DNA of 64,000 bases from an uncultured Ignavibacteriota bacterium (GCA_903884005.1 CAISDA010000059.1:1-64000); one strand, 5' to 3'; positions 36,387-46,663 are shown, numbered from the stretch's first letter. The notes: generated by a model from the sequence alone, not told the origin. Translations and numbers: made by a program.

Positions 36387-37613
36387 ATGATCCTCATTCT
36401 CGTCATAGCGCTGCTCTGTGCAAGTGCGCTGTTCTCCGCGTCGGAGATCGCGTTCGTCTCTGCCAACAAGAGCAAATGCAATGTCCGGGCGCGGAAAAAA
36501 AACATCGGCGCACGCGCCGCGGTGCATTTTTTCGACGCGCCTGAGCGTTTCTTCACAACAGTGCTCGTCGGCAATACCATTGTCAATGCGGCGCTGACCT
36601 CCCTGGCGGCGCTGGTGCTGGTGGGGTATGGATGGTCCGATACGGCAATTCTTGGCGCAGCGACGATCATCATTCTGCTCTTCGGCGAGATGATCCCCAA
36701 AGCGCTCGCGCGCGTGCTTGCAGACCTCCTGGTCGATGGCGCCGCGCTGTTCGTTCGGGCATGCTCGTGGCTGCTGTTCCCGATCATCTGGGCGGCGAAG
36801 TCGTCAGCGCAGCACGTCATCCTCTTCTTCCATGCCGAGCAAGCGAGCATTGCATCGTTCTTCGATAAAAAAGATTTCGCCGTCATCCTCCACGAAAGCG
36901 AAGAAAGCGGAGCGGTCAACAGCCGGGAGCGCTCACAGATCACGAAGGCCGTGTCGCTCAGCGAAGTGATGATCAAAGATGTCATGGTCCCGCGGACCGA
37001 CATTATCGCCGTGGAAGAGACCGCCACGGTCGATGAAGCGGTGACGATGATGCTCCGCCATGGCTATTCGAAACTGCTGGTGTACAAGGAAAATATAGAC
37101 AATATCATCGGCGTTGTCATTGGCCGCGAACTCTTCCGGCAGCCGAAGCATCTTGCAGAGATCATCCGCCCCATCATTGTCGTGCCGACGACCGGCAACT
37201 GTTCGGACTTGTTTCGCAATTTCAGGCTGAAGAACATCTCGCTTGCCGTGGTGGTCGACGAATTCGGAGGCACCGCCGGCGTCGTCACATCGAATGACGT
37301 TCTCCGGCAGTTCCTCGGCGATATCATGGAAGACGGCACGGACGACGACCTGACAATTAAGCGTTTGTCGGACGACAGTTTTTTGATCGCGGGAAATGTC
37401 GCGACGTCAGCCGTGACGGAGCAGATCGGCGTCGTCATTCCCGAGGGGCCCTTCGATACGATCGCAGGATACCTCCTCTATAGATTGGGACGCATCCCTC
37501 TCGAGCGGGAGACCGTGCACGTGGACATCGGTACCGTGACCATTGTCAAAGCGACAAAGACGAGAATAGAATTCATTAGATTGAAACCAACTGATGCCAT
37601 CACACCTGCCTGA
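36387..37613 (+). CDS. CNNM/CorC-type membrane protein with CBS domains (hemolysin C family)
   Basis: 408 residues. The N-terminal CNNM (DUF21) domain has three or four helices (1-150) with ASEIAFVSANKSK and VGNTIVNAALTSL; FGEMIPKALAR is conserved. Two CBS domains follow (VMVPRTDIIAVEE at about 200 to residue 315), then a CorC/HlyC C-terminal domain (GTAGVVTSNDVLRQFLGD, IAGYLLYRLGRIP). Such proteins are linked to Mg2+ or Co2+ transport. The end overlaps the MFS gene by 20 bases. Confidence 0.92.
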   Translation: MILILVIALLCASALFSASEIAFVSANKSKCNVRARKKNIGARAAVHFFDAPERFFTTVLVGNTIVNAALTSLAALVLVGYGWSDTAILGAATIIILLFGEMIPKALARVLADLLVDGAALFVRACSWLLFPIIWAAKSSAQHVILFFHAEQASIASFFDKKDFAVILHESEESGAVNSRERSQITKAVSLSEVMIKDVMVPRTDIIAVEETATVDEAVTMMLRHGYSKLLVYKENIDNIIGVVIGRELFRQPKHLAEIIRPIIVVPTTGNCSDLFRNFRLKNISLAVVVDEFGGTAGVVTSNDVLRQFLGDIMEDGTDDDLTIKRLSDDSFLIAGNVATSAVTEQIGVVIPEGPFDTIAGYLLYRLGRIPLERETVHVDIGTVTIVKATKTRIEFIRLKPTDAITPA

Positions 37614-38868
37614 TAATATCGACGCACTGTGGCAGCGGATAGCGACAGTTCCCACGTTTCGATCCATGCGCCACTACAACTACCGGCTGTTTTTTTTCGG
37701 ACAGATCTTTTCGCTCATCGGCACCTGGATGCAGAGCATCGCGATGTCGTGGCTGGTCTACCAGTTGACGTATTCCTCCGTGTGGCTGGGGACTATCGGT
37801 TTTCTGACGTCGATCCCGTCCTTGTTCCTTTCGATCTTTGCCGGCACGCTGGCAGACAGAATGTCGAAGCGCAAGCTCATCATGATCATGCAGATGGCGG
37901 CGCTTGTGCAGGCGCTCGCGCTTGGATTTCTTGTCTTCACGAATCTCGTGACGATTTCTGTGGTCGCCGTTTTCGCCTTGACTCTCGGCGTGATCAATTC
38001 CTTCGACATACCATCGCGGCAGTCATTCATCATCGATCTTGTGGGAAAGCAGGACCTTGCCAACGCGATCGGGCTCAATTCGGCAACCTTTAATGCCGCG
38101 CGCATCGTGGGACCGGCAATCGGCGGCCTCGTTATCGGAGTGATCGGTGTCGGCTGGTGTTTTACGCTCAACGCGCTCTCTTTCGTTGCGGTGCTCGTTG
38201 CCCTCGTCAAGATGACTGTCGTCGAGCCGCCGCCGGCGATCGAGGCGCGCTCCAGCATGGCCGATGCCCTGAAGGTGAGCATCGCCTATATCCGTTCCGA
38301 TGCATCGCTGACGGCATTAATGATACTCGTGGCCGTGGTGACGACGTTCGGGTGGTCGTATTCGGTTCTGCTGCCCATCTTTGCAGACAAGGAGTTGCAT
38401 ATCGGCGCCGCCGGACTCGGGCGGCTGTACATGGCGACCGGCATCGGCGCGTTCATCAGCGCCATCACTGTGGCATCGGCCTCGCATCGCATACCGCCGC
38501 GTCGCTTCATTTATGTCGGCATCGCCATTTTTTCCTTCTCGATCATCGGATTCGGCATATCGACCAGTCCGGCGTTATCTATGCTCTGCCTCGTCGGTGT
38601 GGGCATGGGACTCGTCGCCTGCTTTGCAACAGCCAATGCGACGATGCAGGGCAACGCGCCGGATGCGCTGAGAGGGCGTGTCATGGGGCTCTACTCGGTG
38701 GTGTTCCAGGGGATGATGCCCATCGGAAGCCTCCTCTCCGGCATCGTTGCGCATGGCATCGGCGTGCGGTGGACAGTGTCCATCGGCGGCATCATCTGCG
38801 GCACGACAGCCATAATTGTCTCCGGCATACGCAAACGGCAGAGGAACACAGCCGACGCGCACGAGTAA
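37594..38868 (+). CDS. MFS transporter (EntS/MFS_3-like)
   Basis: 424 residues, about twelve membrane helices. Typical features are NYRLFFFGQIFSLIGTWMQSIAMSWLVYQLT at the start, AGTLADRMSKRKLIM (the loop 2-3 motif) and RGRVMGLYSVVFQGMMPIGSLLSG. Members export siderophores or drugs; the substrate is unknown. Translationally coupled to the CNNM gene. Confidence 0.9.
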   Translation: MPSHLPDNIDALWQRIATVPTFRSMRHYNYRLFFFGQIFSLIGTWMQSIAMSWLVYQLTYSSVWLGTIGFLTSIPSLFLSIFAGTLADRMSKRKLIMIMQMAALVQALALGFLVFTNLVTISVVAVFALTLGVINSFDIPSRQSFIIDLVGKQDLANAIGLNSATFNAARIVGPAIGGLVIGVIGVGWCFTLNALSFVAVLVALVKMTVVEPPPAIEARSSMADALKVSIAYIRSDASLTALMILVAVVTTFGWSYSVLLPIFADKELHIGAAGLGRLYMATGIGAFISAITVASASHRIPPRRFIYVGIAIFSFSIIGFGISTSPALSMLCLVGVGMGLVACFATANATMQGNAPDALRGRVMGLYSVVFQGMMPIGSLLSGIVAHGIGVRWTVSIGGIICGTTAIIVSGIRKRQRNTADAHE

Positions 38869-38953
38869 TCGGCGCGGGCGTAACATTGCTTGCATCGGCA
38901 GATTTCCGTTAATTGTAGCATCACGGTTCATTTTATTTCTTAGGGTCTGTTGT

Positions 38954-40381
38954 ATGACGAAATCCGGATTATTCGTTCTCGCAGTTGTATCCATTGCGTT
39001 CGCCGCTCCGCTTTGTGCGCAGGATGCATTCACCGCCTCGTTCATGGACGAGACTCTACGGTTCGATATTGTGCACACCGGCACGAAGGGGGCGGAACAG
39101 ATCAGCCTCGATAAACTATGCACGGAAGGCGCCTGGCCCGGCAGTCTCACCGGACTCATCGATTCGTTGAACCTCGGAGAATATCAATGCAGGCTGATCG
39201 ATGCAGAAAAGGACCGGCTGATCTATTCGCGCGGTTTTTCCACCATCTTCAACGAATGGCAGACCACCGATGAGGCAGCGCACGGTGCGCAGCGGGCGTT
39301 CCATGAATCGGTCCGGTTTCCGCTGCCGCTGAAAAAAGCGAGGCTCGAGCTCTACCGGCGCAACAAGCATATGGAATTTGGAAAAATATTCACGACCGTC
39401 ATCGACCCCGCGAGCGTGGACATTATCCGCGACACGAAGATGCCGAATGTCCCGGTCACGCAGATCCTTCACAGCGGCGCGCCGCATGAGAAGGTGGATA
39501 TAGTCCTGCTCGGCGACGGATACACGAAGAAGGACATGAAAAAATTTTTCGCCGATGCGCGCCATTACACGGACCAATTGTTTTCCACGCAGCCGTTCCG
39601 GTCGCGCAAAAACGATTTTAATATTTGGGCGGTGTCCGTTCCGTCCGACGAATCCGGCATCGATCAGCCCGACAAGAATATTTGGAAGCGCACGGCCCTC
39701 GGCACATCGTATAATACATTCGGCTCGGCGCGGTATGTGCTCACAATGAACAATGATGCGGTCAGACAATACGCAGCGCTGGCGCCGTATGATTTTGTGA
39801 TTGTATTGGTGAATACTCCCCGCTATGGCGGAGGAGGGATCTTTCAATTGTATGCGACATGCTTCACCGGCGGCGAAACCAGGGAAACCGCGTGGCACAG
39901 CGACTATGTCTTCGTCCACGAATTCGGCCATTGCTTCGGTGGCCTGGGCGACGAGTATTACACGTCCGATGTTCCGTATACCGATTTTCTGCCAGCCGGC
40001 GTCGAACCATGGGAACCGAATGTTGCAGCAATTGCGGACCGGGAACACTTGAAATGGCGCGATCTTGTATCTGCCTCGACGCCCTTGCCGACGCCGTGGC
40101 AAAAAGCAGTCTTCGATAGTTTGACGGCGGCCCCACGATCGTTTCAAAAAAATGCGGCGGACTATAACGAGAAGCGGCGCGCTGCGGCCGATGCCTTGAG
40201 CCAATTTCTCGACCGGCATCCGCTGAACAATATCGTCGGCGCATTCGAAGGGGCGGGATACAAATCCAATGGACTCTATCGGCCGGCAGTGAACTGCCGA
40301 ATGTTTTCAAAGAGCCTTATCGATTTCGATCCGGTCTGCAGCCGGGCCATCAATCGCATGATCGATTTGTACAGCAAGTAA
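38954..40381 (+). CDS. Secreted M64 family metallopeptidase (IgA-peptidase-like)
   Basis: 475 residues from ATG 38954, the start that opens on a signal peptide (MTKSGLFVLAVVSIAFAAPLCAQ). An N-terminal beta domain (about 25-160) is followed by the peptidase domain: VDIVLLGDGYTKKDMKKF, then HEFGHCFGGLGDEYY, which contains the HExxH zinc site with downstream acidic residues. The M64 name derives from a Clostridium IgA protease, but the domain is common in environmental Bacteroidota; substrate unknown. No T9SS sorting domain is seen. Confidence 0.9.
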   Translation: MTKSGLFVLAVVSIAFAAPLCAQDAFTASFMDETLRFDIVHTGTKGAEQISLDKLCTEGAWPGSLTGLIDSLNLGEYQCRLIDAEKDRLIYSRGFSTIFNEWQTTDEAAHGAQRAFHESVRFPLPLKKARLELYRRNKHMEFGKIFTTVIDPASVDIIRDTKMPNVPVTQILHSGAPHEKVDIVLLGDGYTKKDMKKFFADARHYTDQLFSTQPFRSRKNDFNIWAVSVPSDESGIDQPDKNIWKRTALGTSYNTFGSARYVLTMNNDAVRQYAALAPYDFVIVLVNTPRYGGGGIFQLYATCFTGGETRETAWHSDYVFVHEFGHCFGGLGDEYYTSDVPYTDFLPAGVEPWEPNVAAIADREHLKWRDLVSASTPLPTPWQKAVFDSLTAAPRSFQKNAADYNEKRRAAADALSQFLDRHPLNNIVGAFEGAGYKSNGLYRPAVNCRMFSKSLIDFDPVCSRAINRMIDLYSK

Positions 40382-40407
40382 CTTTTTTTTTGACAGCCGG
40401 AGTCTGT

Positions 40408-41322
40408 ATGCATATCGCCAGAATCTTACAGGAAAACACCCCATCGTTCAGTTTCGAATTCTTTCCGCCCAAAAGTCCGGAAGCTTCGGCTGCGCTGTTT
40501 GAAGCCATCAAGGAATTGACGCCGTTAAAACCTTCCTATGTCAGCGTGACGTACGGCGCGGGCGGATCGACACGCCAGTTGACGCACGACCTCCTGGTGC
40601 GTCTTCGCCGCGAAACCGATCTCACGATCGTCTCGCACCTGACTTGCGTCGGATCGACGAAGGATGAGATCGCGCACTTGCTGGCGTCGTATGAGGCGAG
40701 CGGCATCGAGAATGTGCTGGCACTGCGCGGCGATCCACAGATAGGACAGGAAAAATTCGTGCAGCCCGAACAGGGATTCGCGCACGCGGGGGACCTTGTC
40801 TCGTTCATTAAACAACACAATCCTTCGATGGGAGTGGGCGTCGCCGGTTTTTCGGAAGGGCACCCCGATACACCGAACCGGCTTAAAGAGATAGAGTATT
40901 TGAAGGCGAAGGTCGATGCGGGCGCCGATTATATTTGCACGCAGCTCTTCTTCGACAACAGGGACTTTTACGATTTTTGCGAACGGTGCGAGATCGCCGG
41001 CATCCGCGTGCCGATCATCGCCGGCATTATGCCGATCACATCGCGCAAGGGATTGTCGCGCATGGCGGAACTCGCGCTCGGCGCCCGCTTTCCGGCGAAA
41101 CTCTTGCGCGCGCTCTCACGCGCCGAAAATGACGAGTATGTCGAAAAAGTGGGCATACACTGGGCCACGGAACAGATCCGCGATCTTATCGACCGGCGTG
41201 TGGCTGGTGTCCATTTCTATACGCTCAACAAATCGAAGGCGACAATGCACATTTACGAATCGCTCGGTGTGCGCTCGTCCGACGGATTGAAGAATAACGC
41301 TGTGGATATGAAGCTCTTCTAA
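40408..41322 (+). CDS. metF: Methylenetetrahydrofolate reductase
   Basis: 304 residues from ATG 40408, preceded by GGAG. FAD-binding TIM barrel: SFEFFPPKSPEAS (catalytic Glu), VSVTYGAGGSTR, HLTCVGSTKDE, LALRGDPQ and ADYICTQLFFDN are canonical. It makes 5-methyl-THF for methionine synthesis. Confidence 0.97.
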   Translation: MHIARILQENTPSFSFEFFPPKSPEASAALFEAIKELTPLKPSYVSVTYGAGGSTRQLTHDLLVRLRRETDLTIVSHLTCVGSTKDEIAHLLASYEASGIENVLALRGDPQIGQEKFVQPEQGFAHAGDLVSFIKQHNPSMGVGVAGFSEGHPDTPNRLKEIEYLKAKVDAGADYICTQLFFDNRDFYDFCERCEIAGIRVPIIAGIMPITSRKGLSRMAELALGARFPAKLLRALSRAENDEYVEKVGIHWATEQIRDLIDRRVAGVHFYTLNKSKATMHIYESLGVRSSDGLKNNAVDMKLF

Positions 41323-41356
41323 ATGCAGATCTCTTCACCTAACAATAGTTATTTCT

Positions 41357-42367
41357 ATGAATATCGCAGTCTTTCTCGGTGGAACATCGGCGGAGCGGGA
41401 AGTCTCTCTCGCCTCAGGAAAAGCCGTCGTCAGTGCATTGCGTGAGGCGGGACACACGGTTCGACCCATCGATCCCGCATTGGGCGCACATCAGCCTGCA
41501 CATGAAGACGAACTGTATCGGGACATCCTTCACGGAGCGCCGCCGACGCTCGAGCACCTGGCGAAACTCTCTCCGCGCAATCTGATCGAGTGCGTGAATT
41601 CGGCGTTGCTCGATGGCATCGACGTCGTTTTTCTCGCGCTGCATGGAGAGTGGGGAGAGGATGGAAAAATACAATCGCTTCTCGAAATGCGGGGGATCAA
41701 GTACACGGCATCGGGAGTGATGTCCAGCGCGCTCACCATGGACAAATCCATGACTAAGATTTTAATGCGCCATATCGCGATCAACACAGGAACGTGGGAG
41801 ATGGTGCGCGGCGGCGTCTATGACCGTTCGTTCATCGACAGGGCAGTGGCTGCGCTCGGCCTCCCGCTTGTCGTCAAACCGAACGATCAGGGGTCGACAG
41901 TCGGATTGACCATCGTGCAGCACGCCGGCGAAATACCGGCGGCGATCGCGCTGGCTGCAAAATTTTCCACATCGGTGATGCTTGAAGAATTCATTCCCGG
42001 CCGCGAGCTGACGGTGTCGATCGTGGGCGGACGCGTGCTCCCGATCATTGAAATAAAACCGAAGGACGGGTTCTACGATTATGAGCACAAGTACACGAAG
42101 GGGATGACCGAATATATCTGTCCCGCCGACCTCCCCGCGGAACTTGCGGAGCGGATACAGCGCGATTCAAAAAGAGTGTTCGACACAACGCAGTGCAGGG
42201 GATTTGCGCGCGTCGATTTCCGTCTGCGAGACGATGATGAATACTACTGTCTCGAGATCAATACGCTGCCGGGCATGACGGCGACCAGCCTGGTGCCGAA
42301 GGCAGCCGCTGCAGCGGGAATTTCATTTCCCGAGTTATGCGACACGATCGTGAAGCTCGCGGTGTAG
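41357..42367 (+). CDS. ddl: D-alanine--D-alanine ligase
   Basis: 336 residues with the ATP-grasp fold. N-terminal FLGGTSAEREVSLASGKAV, LALHGEWGEDGKIQ, central PNDQGSTVGLTIV, and the metal and substrate site REL, CRGFARVDFRL and LEINTLPGMTATSLVPKAA are all present. It makes the D-Ala-D-Ala dipeptide for peptidoglycan. Follows metF by 34 bases. Confidence 0.97.
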   Translation: MNIAVFLGGTSAEREVSLASGKAVVSALREAGHTVRPIDPALGAHQPAHEDELYRDILHGAPPTLEHLAKLSPRNLIECVNSALLDGIDVVFLALHGEWGEDGKIQSLLEMRGIKYTASGVMSSALTMDKSMTKILMRHIAINTGTWEMVRGGVYDRSFIDRAVAALGLPLVVKPNDQGSTVGLTIVQHAGEIPAAIALAAKFSTSVMLEEFIPGRELTVSIVGGRVLPIIEIKPKDGFYDYEHKYTKGMTEYICPADLPAELAERIQRDSKRVFDTTQCRGFARVDFRLRDDDEYYCLEINTLPGMTATSLVPKAAAAAGISFPELCDTIVKLAV

Positions 42368-42424
42368 AGCGATCCGCCGGTCCACCATGCACCGTATGCA
42401 ATGCAACAGTCGGCCCGATTTGTT

Positions 42425-42784
42425 CTATAACAGTGTTTCGCGCAATTTCCTCGGCAGTCCGTTCACCACCTGTTCGTGCGAATGAGCGATCATTGTCATC
42501 ACTTCCGCATACGGGATCGTGTCGTCGAGCGTGACAGTATTCCAGTATTTTTTGTGCATATGATAACCCGGCTCAACGGACTCATAGCGCTCCCGCAATT
42601 CAATCGCATGTTCCGGATCGCATTTCAAATTGAGGGCAAGGGGGTAGTGCTCGATCCGCGTGAGGAGGAATATTTTCCCATGCACTTTGAAGACGAGCAC
42701 ATCTTCGCCGAACGGAAATTCCTCTGTGATATCACCCTTCAAGTGCAGGCAAAATTCGCGTATGGTGTCAATTTTCAGGGGCAT
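42425..42784 (-). CDS. MmcQ/YjbR family protein
   Basis: 119 residues. The YjbR fold is recognised from the order EEFPFGEDVLVFKVHGKIF, LNLKCDPEHAIELRERY, VEPGYHMHKKYWNTV and a C-terminal helix. The family has a DNA-binding-like fold with unknown function. Convergent with ddl; two inverted repeats lie just upstream of its start. Confidence 0.88.
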   Translation of the reverse strand: MPLKIDTIREFCLHLKGDITEEFPFGEDVLVFKVHGKIFLLTRIEHYPLALNLKCDPEHAIELRERYESVEPGYHMHKKYWNTVTLDDTIPYAEVMTMIAHSHEQVVNGLPRKLRETLL

Positions 42785-42795
42785 TGCGAGATTCC

Positions 42796-42842
42796 TTGGA
42801 TGACTAATCCAACTTCGAAACCGGCATGATAAAATTTCGAAG
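42796..42842. promoter_or_regulatory. Two adjacent inverted repeats upstream of the yjbR-like gene
   Basis: TTGGAT-N5-ATCCAA (42796-42812) is followed without gap by CTTCGAAA-N14-TTTCGAAG (42813-42842). They lie 12 to 58 bases before the minus-strand start codon, a natural operator or leader-hairpin position. The next 240 bases up to the pseudogene show nothing convincing. Confidence 0.5.
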
Positions 42843-43085
42843 CATTAGCATGGATCGAGGTTTTAAAAACCATGGTCAGCCCATTGTAAAGTGAAGATAT
42901 GTGTGCATGAACGTACAGATATTTTCATCACATGTCAAACAGCATGAAGCGAAACTGAACTATTCTTTTTACAAACTGCAAGAGGGAATGAAAAATATTC
43001 TCGAATCGTTACAATATTCCTCGGGCTGCATCGCCATTGCGGGTGCGGGCCGAGAGATATGGATACCGATGCAACATCATTGATC

Positions 43086-43596
43086 GTGAAACGAATAATT
43101 GGAAAAGCACTGATGATAGCATTATTGGTTGTCGCAGCGCTCGCCGCAGTGGGGGGCGTGTTCATGAGCCAGTCCCGATTCGGGAAGGAACCATTCGGCA
43201 AACGAATGGCGAAGATAGAACGATCGCCCAACTAGAGGGACGGCGTATTCCAGAATCAGCAGCCCACACCCATTCGGTCCCTTCGACGTGGCGGTCATAG
43301 AATGCGGGCAGTACAACGAGGCGTGGAAATACATTCATATGAATCCCGAAGAGACCGTCCGCGCTGCACAGGATGTGCAGGCGAAAGCATTCGTCCCGGT
43401 GCATTGGGGCAAGTTTACGCTTGCCTTCCATGCGTGGGATGAATCGATCGTCCGTGTGACGGCAGAGAGCCACCGCCTCGGAGTGCGGGTGCTTCATCCG
43501 ATGATCGGCGCGAAAATGCTGCTGAACGATACGGTGACGATTGCCCGGTGGTGGGAGCACGATGTACAGCTGAACCCGGCAAGCGCCACTCGGTGA
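43086..43596 (+). pseudogene. Decayed MBL-fold metallohydrolase (NAPE-PLD/UlaG-like)
   Basis: From GTG 43086 one frame gives a membrane anchor (KRIIGKALMIALLVVAALAAVG) and then MSQSRFGKEPFGKRMAKIERSPN, a stop at 43233-43235, and RDGVFQNQQPTP, typical of the N-terminus of this family. From about 43270 another frame gives PFGPFDVAVIECGQYNEAW, VPVHWGKFTLAFHAWDE and the normal C-terminus. The whole middle, including the HxHxDH metal site, is missing. An in-frame stop, a frame change and an internal deletion make a functional product very unlikely. Confidence 0.85.
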
Positions 43597-43613
43597 CGTT
43601 GACACTCCATTTT

Positions 43614-44600
43614 TTATTTGTCGCGGCGGACGACGAATTCCACAAAATCCAGCAGCGATTGCTTCGCGTCCGATTCGGGGAAGCGCACGAGACACAGCCT
43701 TGCCTGTTCGGCAAATTCGCGGGCGCGGTTGGCTGAATAGGTCAGTCCGTCGTAGCGTTCGATGAATGCGACGATCTCCGCGATCTCTTTTTTTTCGGCG
43801 CCTTTTTTGATAAGTCGTACGACGGCTTTTGCCTCTTTTGCCGGAGCGGCCTTCAACGCATGGATCAGCGGGAGCGTCATTTTTTTCTCTTTGATGTCGC
43901 CGCCGACGGGCTTGCCGAGGATCGACGAGCGGCTCGTCAGGTCGAGCATGTCGTCGCGGATCTGAAAGGCCATGCCGAGGTTCTGTCCGAATTCCTTCAT
44001 CGCGCTGCGGATGCCGGCATCATCGGTGATGCTGGCCGCACCGATCTCTGTGCAGGTGGACAGCAGAGACGCTGTCTTGTTCGAGATGATCTTCAGATAG
44101 GTTTCTTCATCGATATCCAGATCCTTGCTCTTTTGGATCTGGAGCATTTCACCTTCGGCCATGCGCCGCACCGCATCGCTTGTCGCCTTCAAAAAGAAAA
44201 AGTCGTCGTGCCTCAGCGCGACCATGAGTCCCGTGGAGAGCAGATAATCGCCCATCAGCACTGCGATCTTATTTTTCCACACCGCATTGATCGATGCAAG
44301 TCCCCTGCGGGTTTCGGCATCGTCCACAACATCGTCGTGCACGAGCGTCGCGGTGTGCAGGATTTCCACAAGGGTCGCCCCGCGGTACGTGCTCTCGGAC
44401 ACGCCGCCGCATGTCTTTGCCGCGAGGAACACAAGGATCGGCCGTATCCGTTTACCCTTTTGCTTCACGATGTAGCGCGCAACGGTGTCCACGAGCTTCA
44501 CGTTCGAGCGCATCGCCTGCTTGAAAAAACCGGCGAAGCGGTCGAGTTCCGCCGTGACCGGCGATTTAATGTGATCTAAGGAGCGTAAGGAAGATGTCAT
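43614..44600 (-). CDS. Long-chain polyprenyl diphosphate synthase
   Basis: 328 residues. The two aspartate-rich motifs are HDDVVDDAETRRG (D89, D90, D94) and FQIRDDMLDL (D216, D217); KGKRIRPILVFLAAK binds isopentenyl diphosphate. Small residues before the first motif (ILHTATL) fit a long-chain product such as the quinone side chain (IspB/HepT type). Last gene of the glyA-tatC-prenyl synthase run, 6 bases after tatC. Confidence 0.93.
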   Translation of the reverse strand: MTSSLRSLDHIKSPVTAELDRFAGFFKQAMRSNVKLVDTVARYIVKQKGKRIRPILVFLAAKTCGGVSESTYRGATLVEILHTATLVHDDVVDDAETRRGLASINAVWKNKIAVLMGDYLLSTGLMVALRHDDFFFLKATSDAVRRMAEGEMLQIQKSKDLDIDEETYLKIISNKTASLLSTCTEIGAASITDDAGIRSAMKEFGQNLGMAFQIRDDMLDLTSRSSILGKPVGGDIKEKKMTLPLIHALKAAPAKEAKAVVRLIKKGAEKKEIAEIVAFIERYDGLTYSANRAREFAEQARLCLVRFPESDAKQSLLDFVEFVVRRDK

Positions 44601-44605
44601 TACAG

Positions 44606-45367
44606 TCAGGATTCAGGGACCGGAGCTGCCGGTTTTTTCTGGGCGAATTTTGCAATAAAAATACTGAGTTCATATAAGACCATCATCGGCGCAGCCAGCA
44701 GGCTTTGCGTGACGATATCGGGTGTCGGTGTGACAAAGGCGGAGATGATCAGGATCGCAATAATGGCATGCCTTCGGTATTTCCTCATGAACTGGGGAGT
44801 CACAATGCCGAACTTCGCAAGGAAAAACGTGACCATGGGAAGTTCGAACACAAGTCCCGCTCCGAGTATCATGCTGAGGATGAAACTGATGTATTTATCT
44901 GCCGCGATGTTGAGCGCGATGGATTCGGTGCCGAAGCCGGCAAAAAATTTCAATGCGGTGGGGATCAGCACAAAATACCCGAACGCTATGCCCGACATAA
45001 AGCAGAGCGTCGTGAAGAAGACGATGCGCGATGCATACTGGCGCTCACTCGGCATCAATCCCGGCGCAATGAACGCCCACAGCTGATAGAGCAGAACGGG
45101 CATGGAGAGGATGAGGCCGGCAAAGAGCACCACTTCCATATATAGGAGCATGATGCCGTATGGCGTGAGTACCTGCACCTTCAGATGCACAACGCGCAAC
45201 GGCCCCAGCAGCACATCCTGGACGAGAAAGTCGGCGAAGAAACCGGCCAGCGCGGCGGCCACAACGAGTGCGATGACGGCCTTAATGATCCTCCAGCGCA
45301 GTTCCTCGAGATGGTCGAGGAATGACATATCCCGCAGGTCAGGCATCTTCACATTAAATAACGCCAT
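44606..45367 (-). CDS. tatC: Sec-independent protein translocase TatC
   Basis: 253 residues with six membrane helices. The N-terminal FLDHLEELRWRII is the twin-arginine signal recognition site, and FAGLILSMPVLLYQLWAFIAPGL and GLVFELPMVTFFLAKFGIVT are family signatures. TatC with TatA exports folded proteins; the cytochrome at 12763 carries a Tat-like signal. Gap to glyA is 3 bases. Confidence 0.96.
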   Translation of the reverse strand: MALFNVKMPDLRDMSFLDHLEELRWRIIKAVIALVVAAALAGFFADFLVQDVLLGPLRVVHLKVQVLTPYGIMLLYMEVVLFAGLILSMPVLLYQLWAFIAPGLMPSERQYASRIVFFTTLCFMSGIAFGYFVLIPTALKFFAGFGTESIALNIAADKYISFILSMILGAGLVFELPMVTFFLAKFGIVTPQFMRKYRRHAIIAILIISAFVTPTPDIVTQSLLAAPMMVLYELSIFIAKFAQKKPAAPVPES

Positions 45368-45370
45368 CGA

Positions 45371-46663
45371 TTATATTTCCTTATAGAGCGGGAATCCGCT
45401 GCAGAGTTGTTCAACTTTTTGTTCCACGCTCCGATAGACATCGGTCGAACCGATATGCATGAGCACCTCATCGATGAGCGAGGCCACCGTCGCCATGTCC
45501 TCTTCCTTCATGCCGCGCGTCGTCAATGCGGGCGTGCCGACGCGTATGCCGCTGGTGATGAGCGGAGACTTGTCGTCGTACGGTACAGTATTCTTATTGA
45601 CGGTGATGCCGGACAGGTCGAGCGCTTCCTGCGCCGCCTTGCCCGTGATGTTTTTATTGCGGAGGTCGATGAGCATCAGATGATTGTCCGTGCCGCCGGA
45701 GATGATGTTGAACCCCCAGCTCGTGAGCGCACCGGCCAGTGCGTTCGCGTTGGTGATGACCTGTTGCGCATACACGGCGAACTCCGGGCGAAGTGCTTCC
45801 TTGAAGGCAACGGCCTTTGCTGCAATGATGTGCATGAGTGGTCCGCCCTGGATGCCCGGAATGACCATCGAGTCCAGCAGCTCGGACATCATTTTCGTGC
45901 GTCCCGATTTCGGCGCCACGAGGCCGAACGGATTCTCGAAATCTTTTCCCATCAGGATCAGGCCGCCGCGGGGGCCGCGAAGCGTTTTATGCGTCGTCGA
46001 GGTCACCACGTGGCAGTGGGGAATGGGATCGTTCAATAATTTTGCAGCGATGAGTCCGGCCGGATGTGCGATGTCGGCGAACAGAAATGCTCCGACGCTG
46101 TCGGCGATGGCCCTGAATTTTTGATAATCGATGTTGCGCGAATAGGCGCTCGCGCCGACGGTGATGAGTTTCGGCCGCTCCCGCTTGGCGGCGTCTTCAA
46201 CCTCATTGTAGTCGATATAGCCGGTGTCTTTGCCGACTCCGTATGCCGAAAAATTGTACATCTGTCCCGAAAAATTCACCGGTGAGCCGTGCGTCAAATG
46301 CCCGCCGTGCGACAAATTCATGCCGAGCACCGCATCGCCCGGTTTGATGAATGTAAAATAGACAGCCATGTTGGCCTGTGAGCCGGAGTGGGGCTGCACG
46401 TTCGCATACTCGGCGCCGAACAATTCTTTTGCGCGCACGCGCGCCAGGTCCTCGGCGACATCAACGAATTCGCATCCGCCGTAGTAGCGCTTCCCCGGAT
46501 AGCCTTCGGCGTATTTGTTCGTCATCACGGAGCCGGCGGCTTCGAGCACAGCGGCGCTCACAAAATTTTCGGATGCGATGAGTTCGAGCTTCGTGTTTTG
46601 GCGGTGCAGCTCGTGTTTGATCGAGCCGAACACTTCCGGATCAAATTCTTGAAGTGGGGTCAT
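45371..46663 (-). CDS. glyA: Serine hydroxymethyltransferase
   Basis: 430 residues from ATG 46663. PLP enzyme: [20 protein letters not shown], the glycine-rich YEG(F)[12 protein letters not shown] loop, and [16 protein letters not shown] with the PLP lysine. It interconverts serine and glycine with THF, feeding the C1 pool used by metF. Confidence 0.97.
   Translation of the reverse strand: MTPLQEFDPEVFGSIKHELHRQNTKLELIASENFVSAAVLEAAGSVMTNKYAEGYPGKRYYGGCEFVDVAEDLARVRAKELFGAEYANVQPHSGSQANMAVYFTFIKPGDAVLGMNLSHGGHLTHGSPVNFSGQMYNFSAYGVGKDTGYIDYNEVEDAAKRERPKLITVGASAYSRNIDYQKFRAIADSVGAFLFADIAHPAGLIAAKLLNDPIPHCHVVTSTTHKTLRGPRGGLILMGKDFENPFGLVAPKSGRTKMMSELLDSMVIPGIQGGPLMHIIAAKAVAFKEALRPEFAVYAQQVITNANALAGALTSWGFNIISGGTDNHLMLIDLRNKNITGKAAQEALDLSGITVNKNTVPYDDKSPLITSGIRVGTPALTTRGMKEEDMATVASLIDEVLMHIGSTDVYRSVEQKVEQLCSGFPLYKEI

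Noticed and set aside
42901..43083. Small plus-strand frame of 60 codons before the MBL pseudogene
   Set aside because: No ribosome site, no similarity I recognise, and it sits beside decayed sequence.
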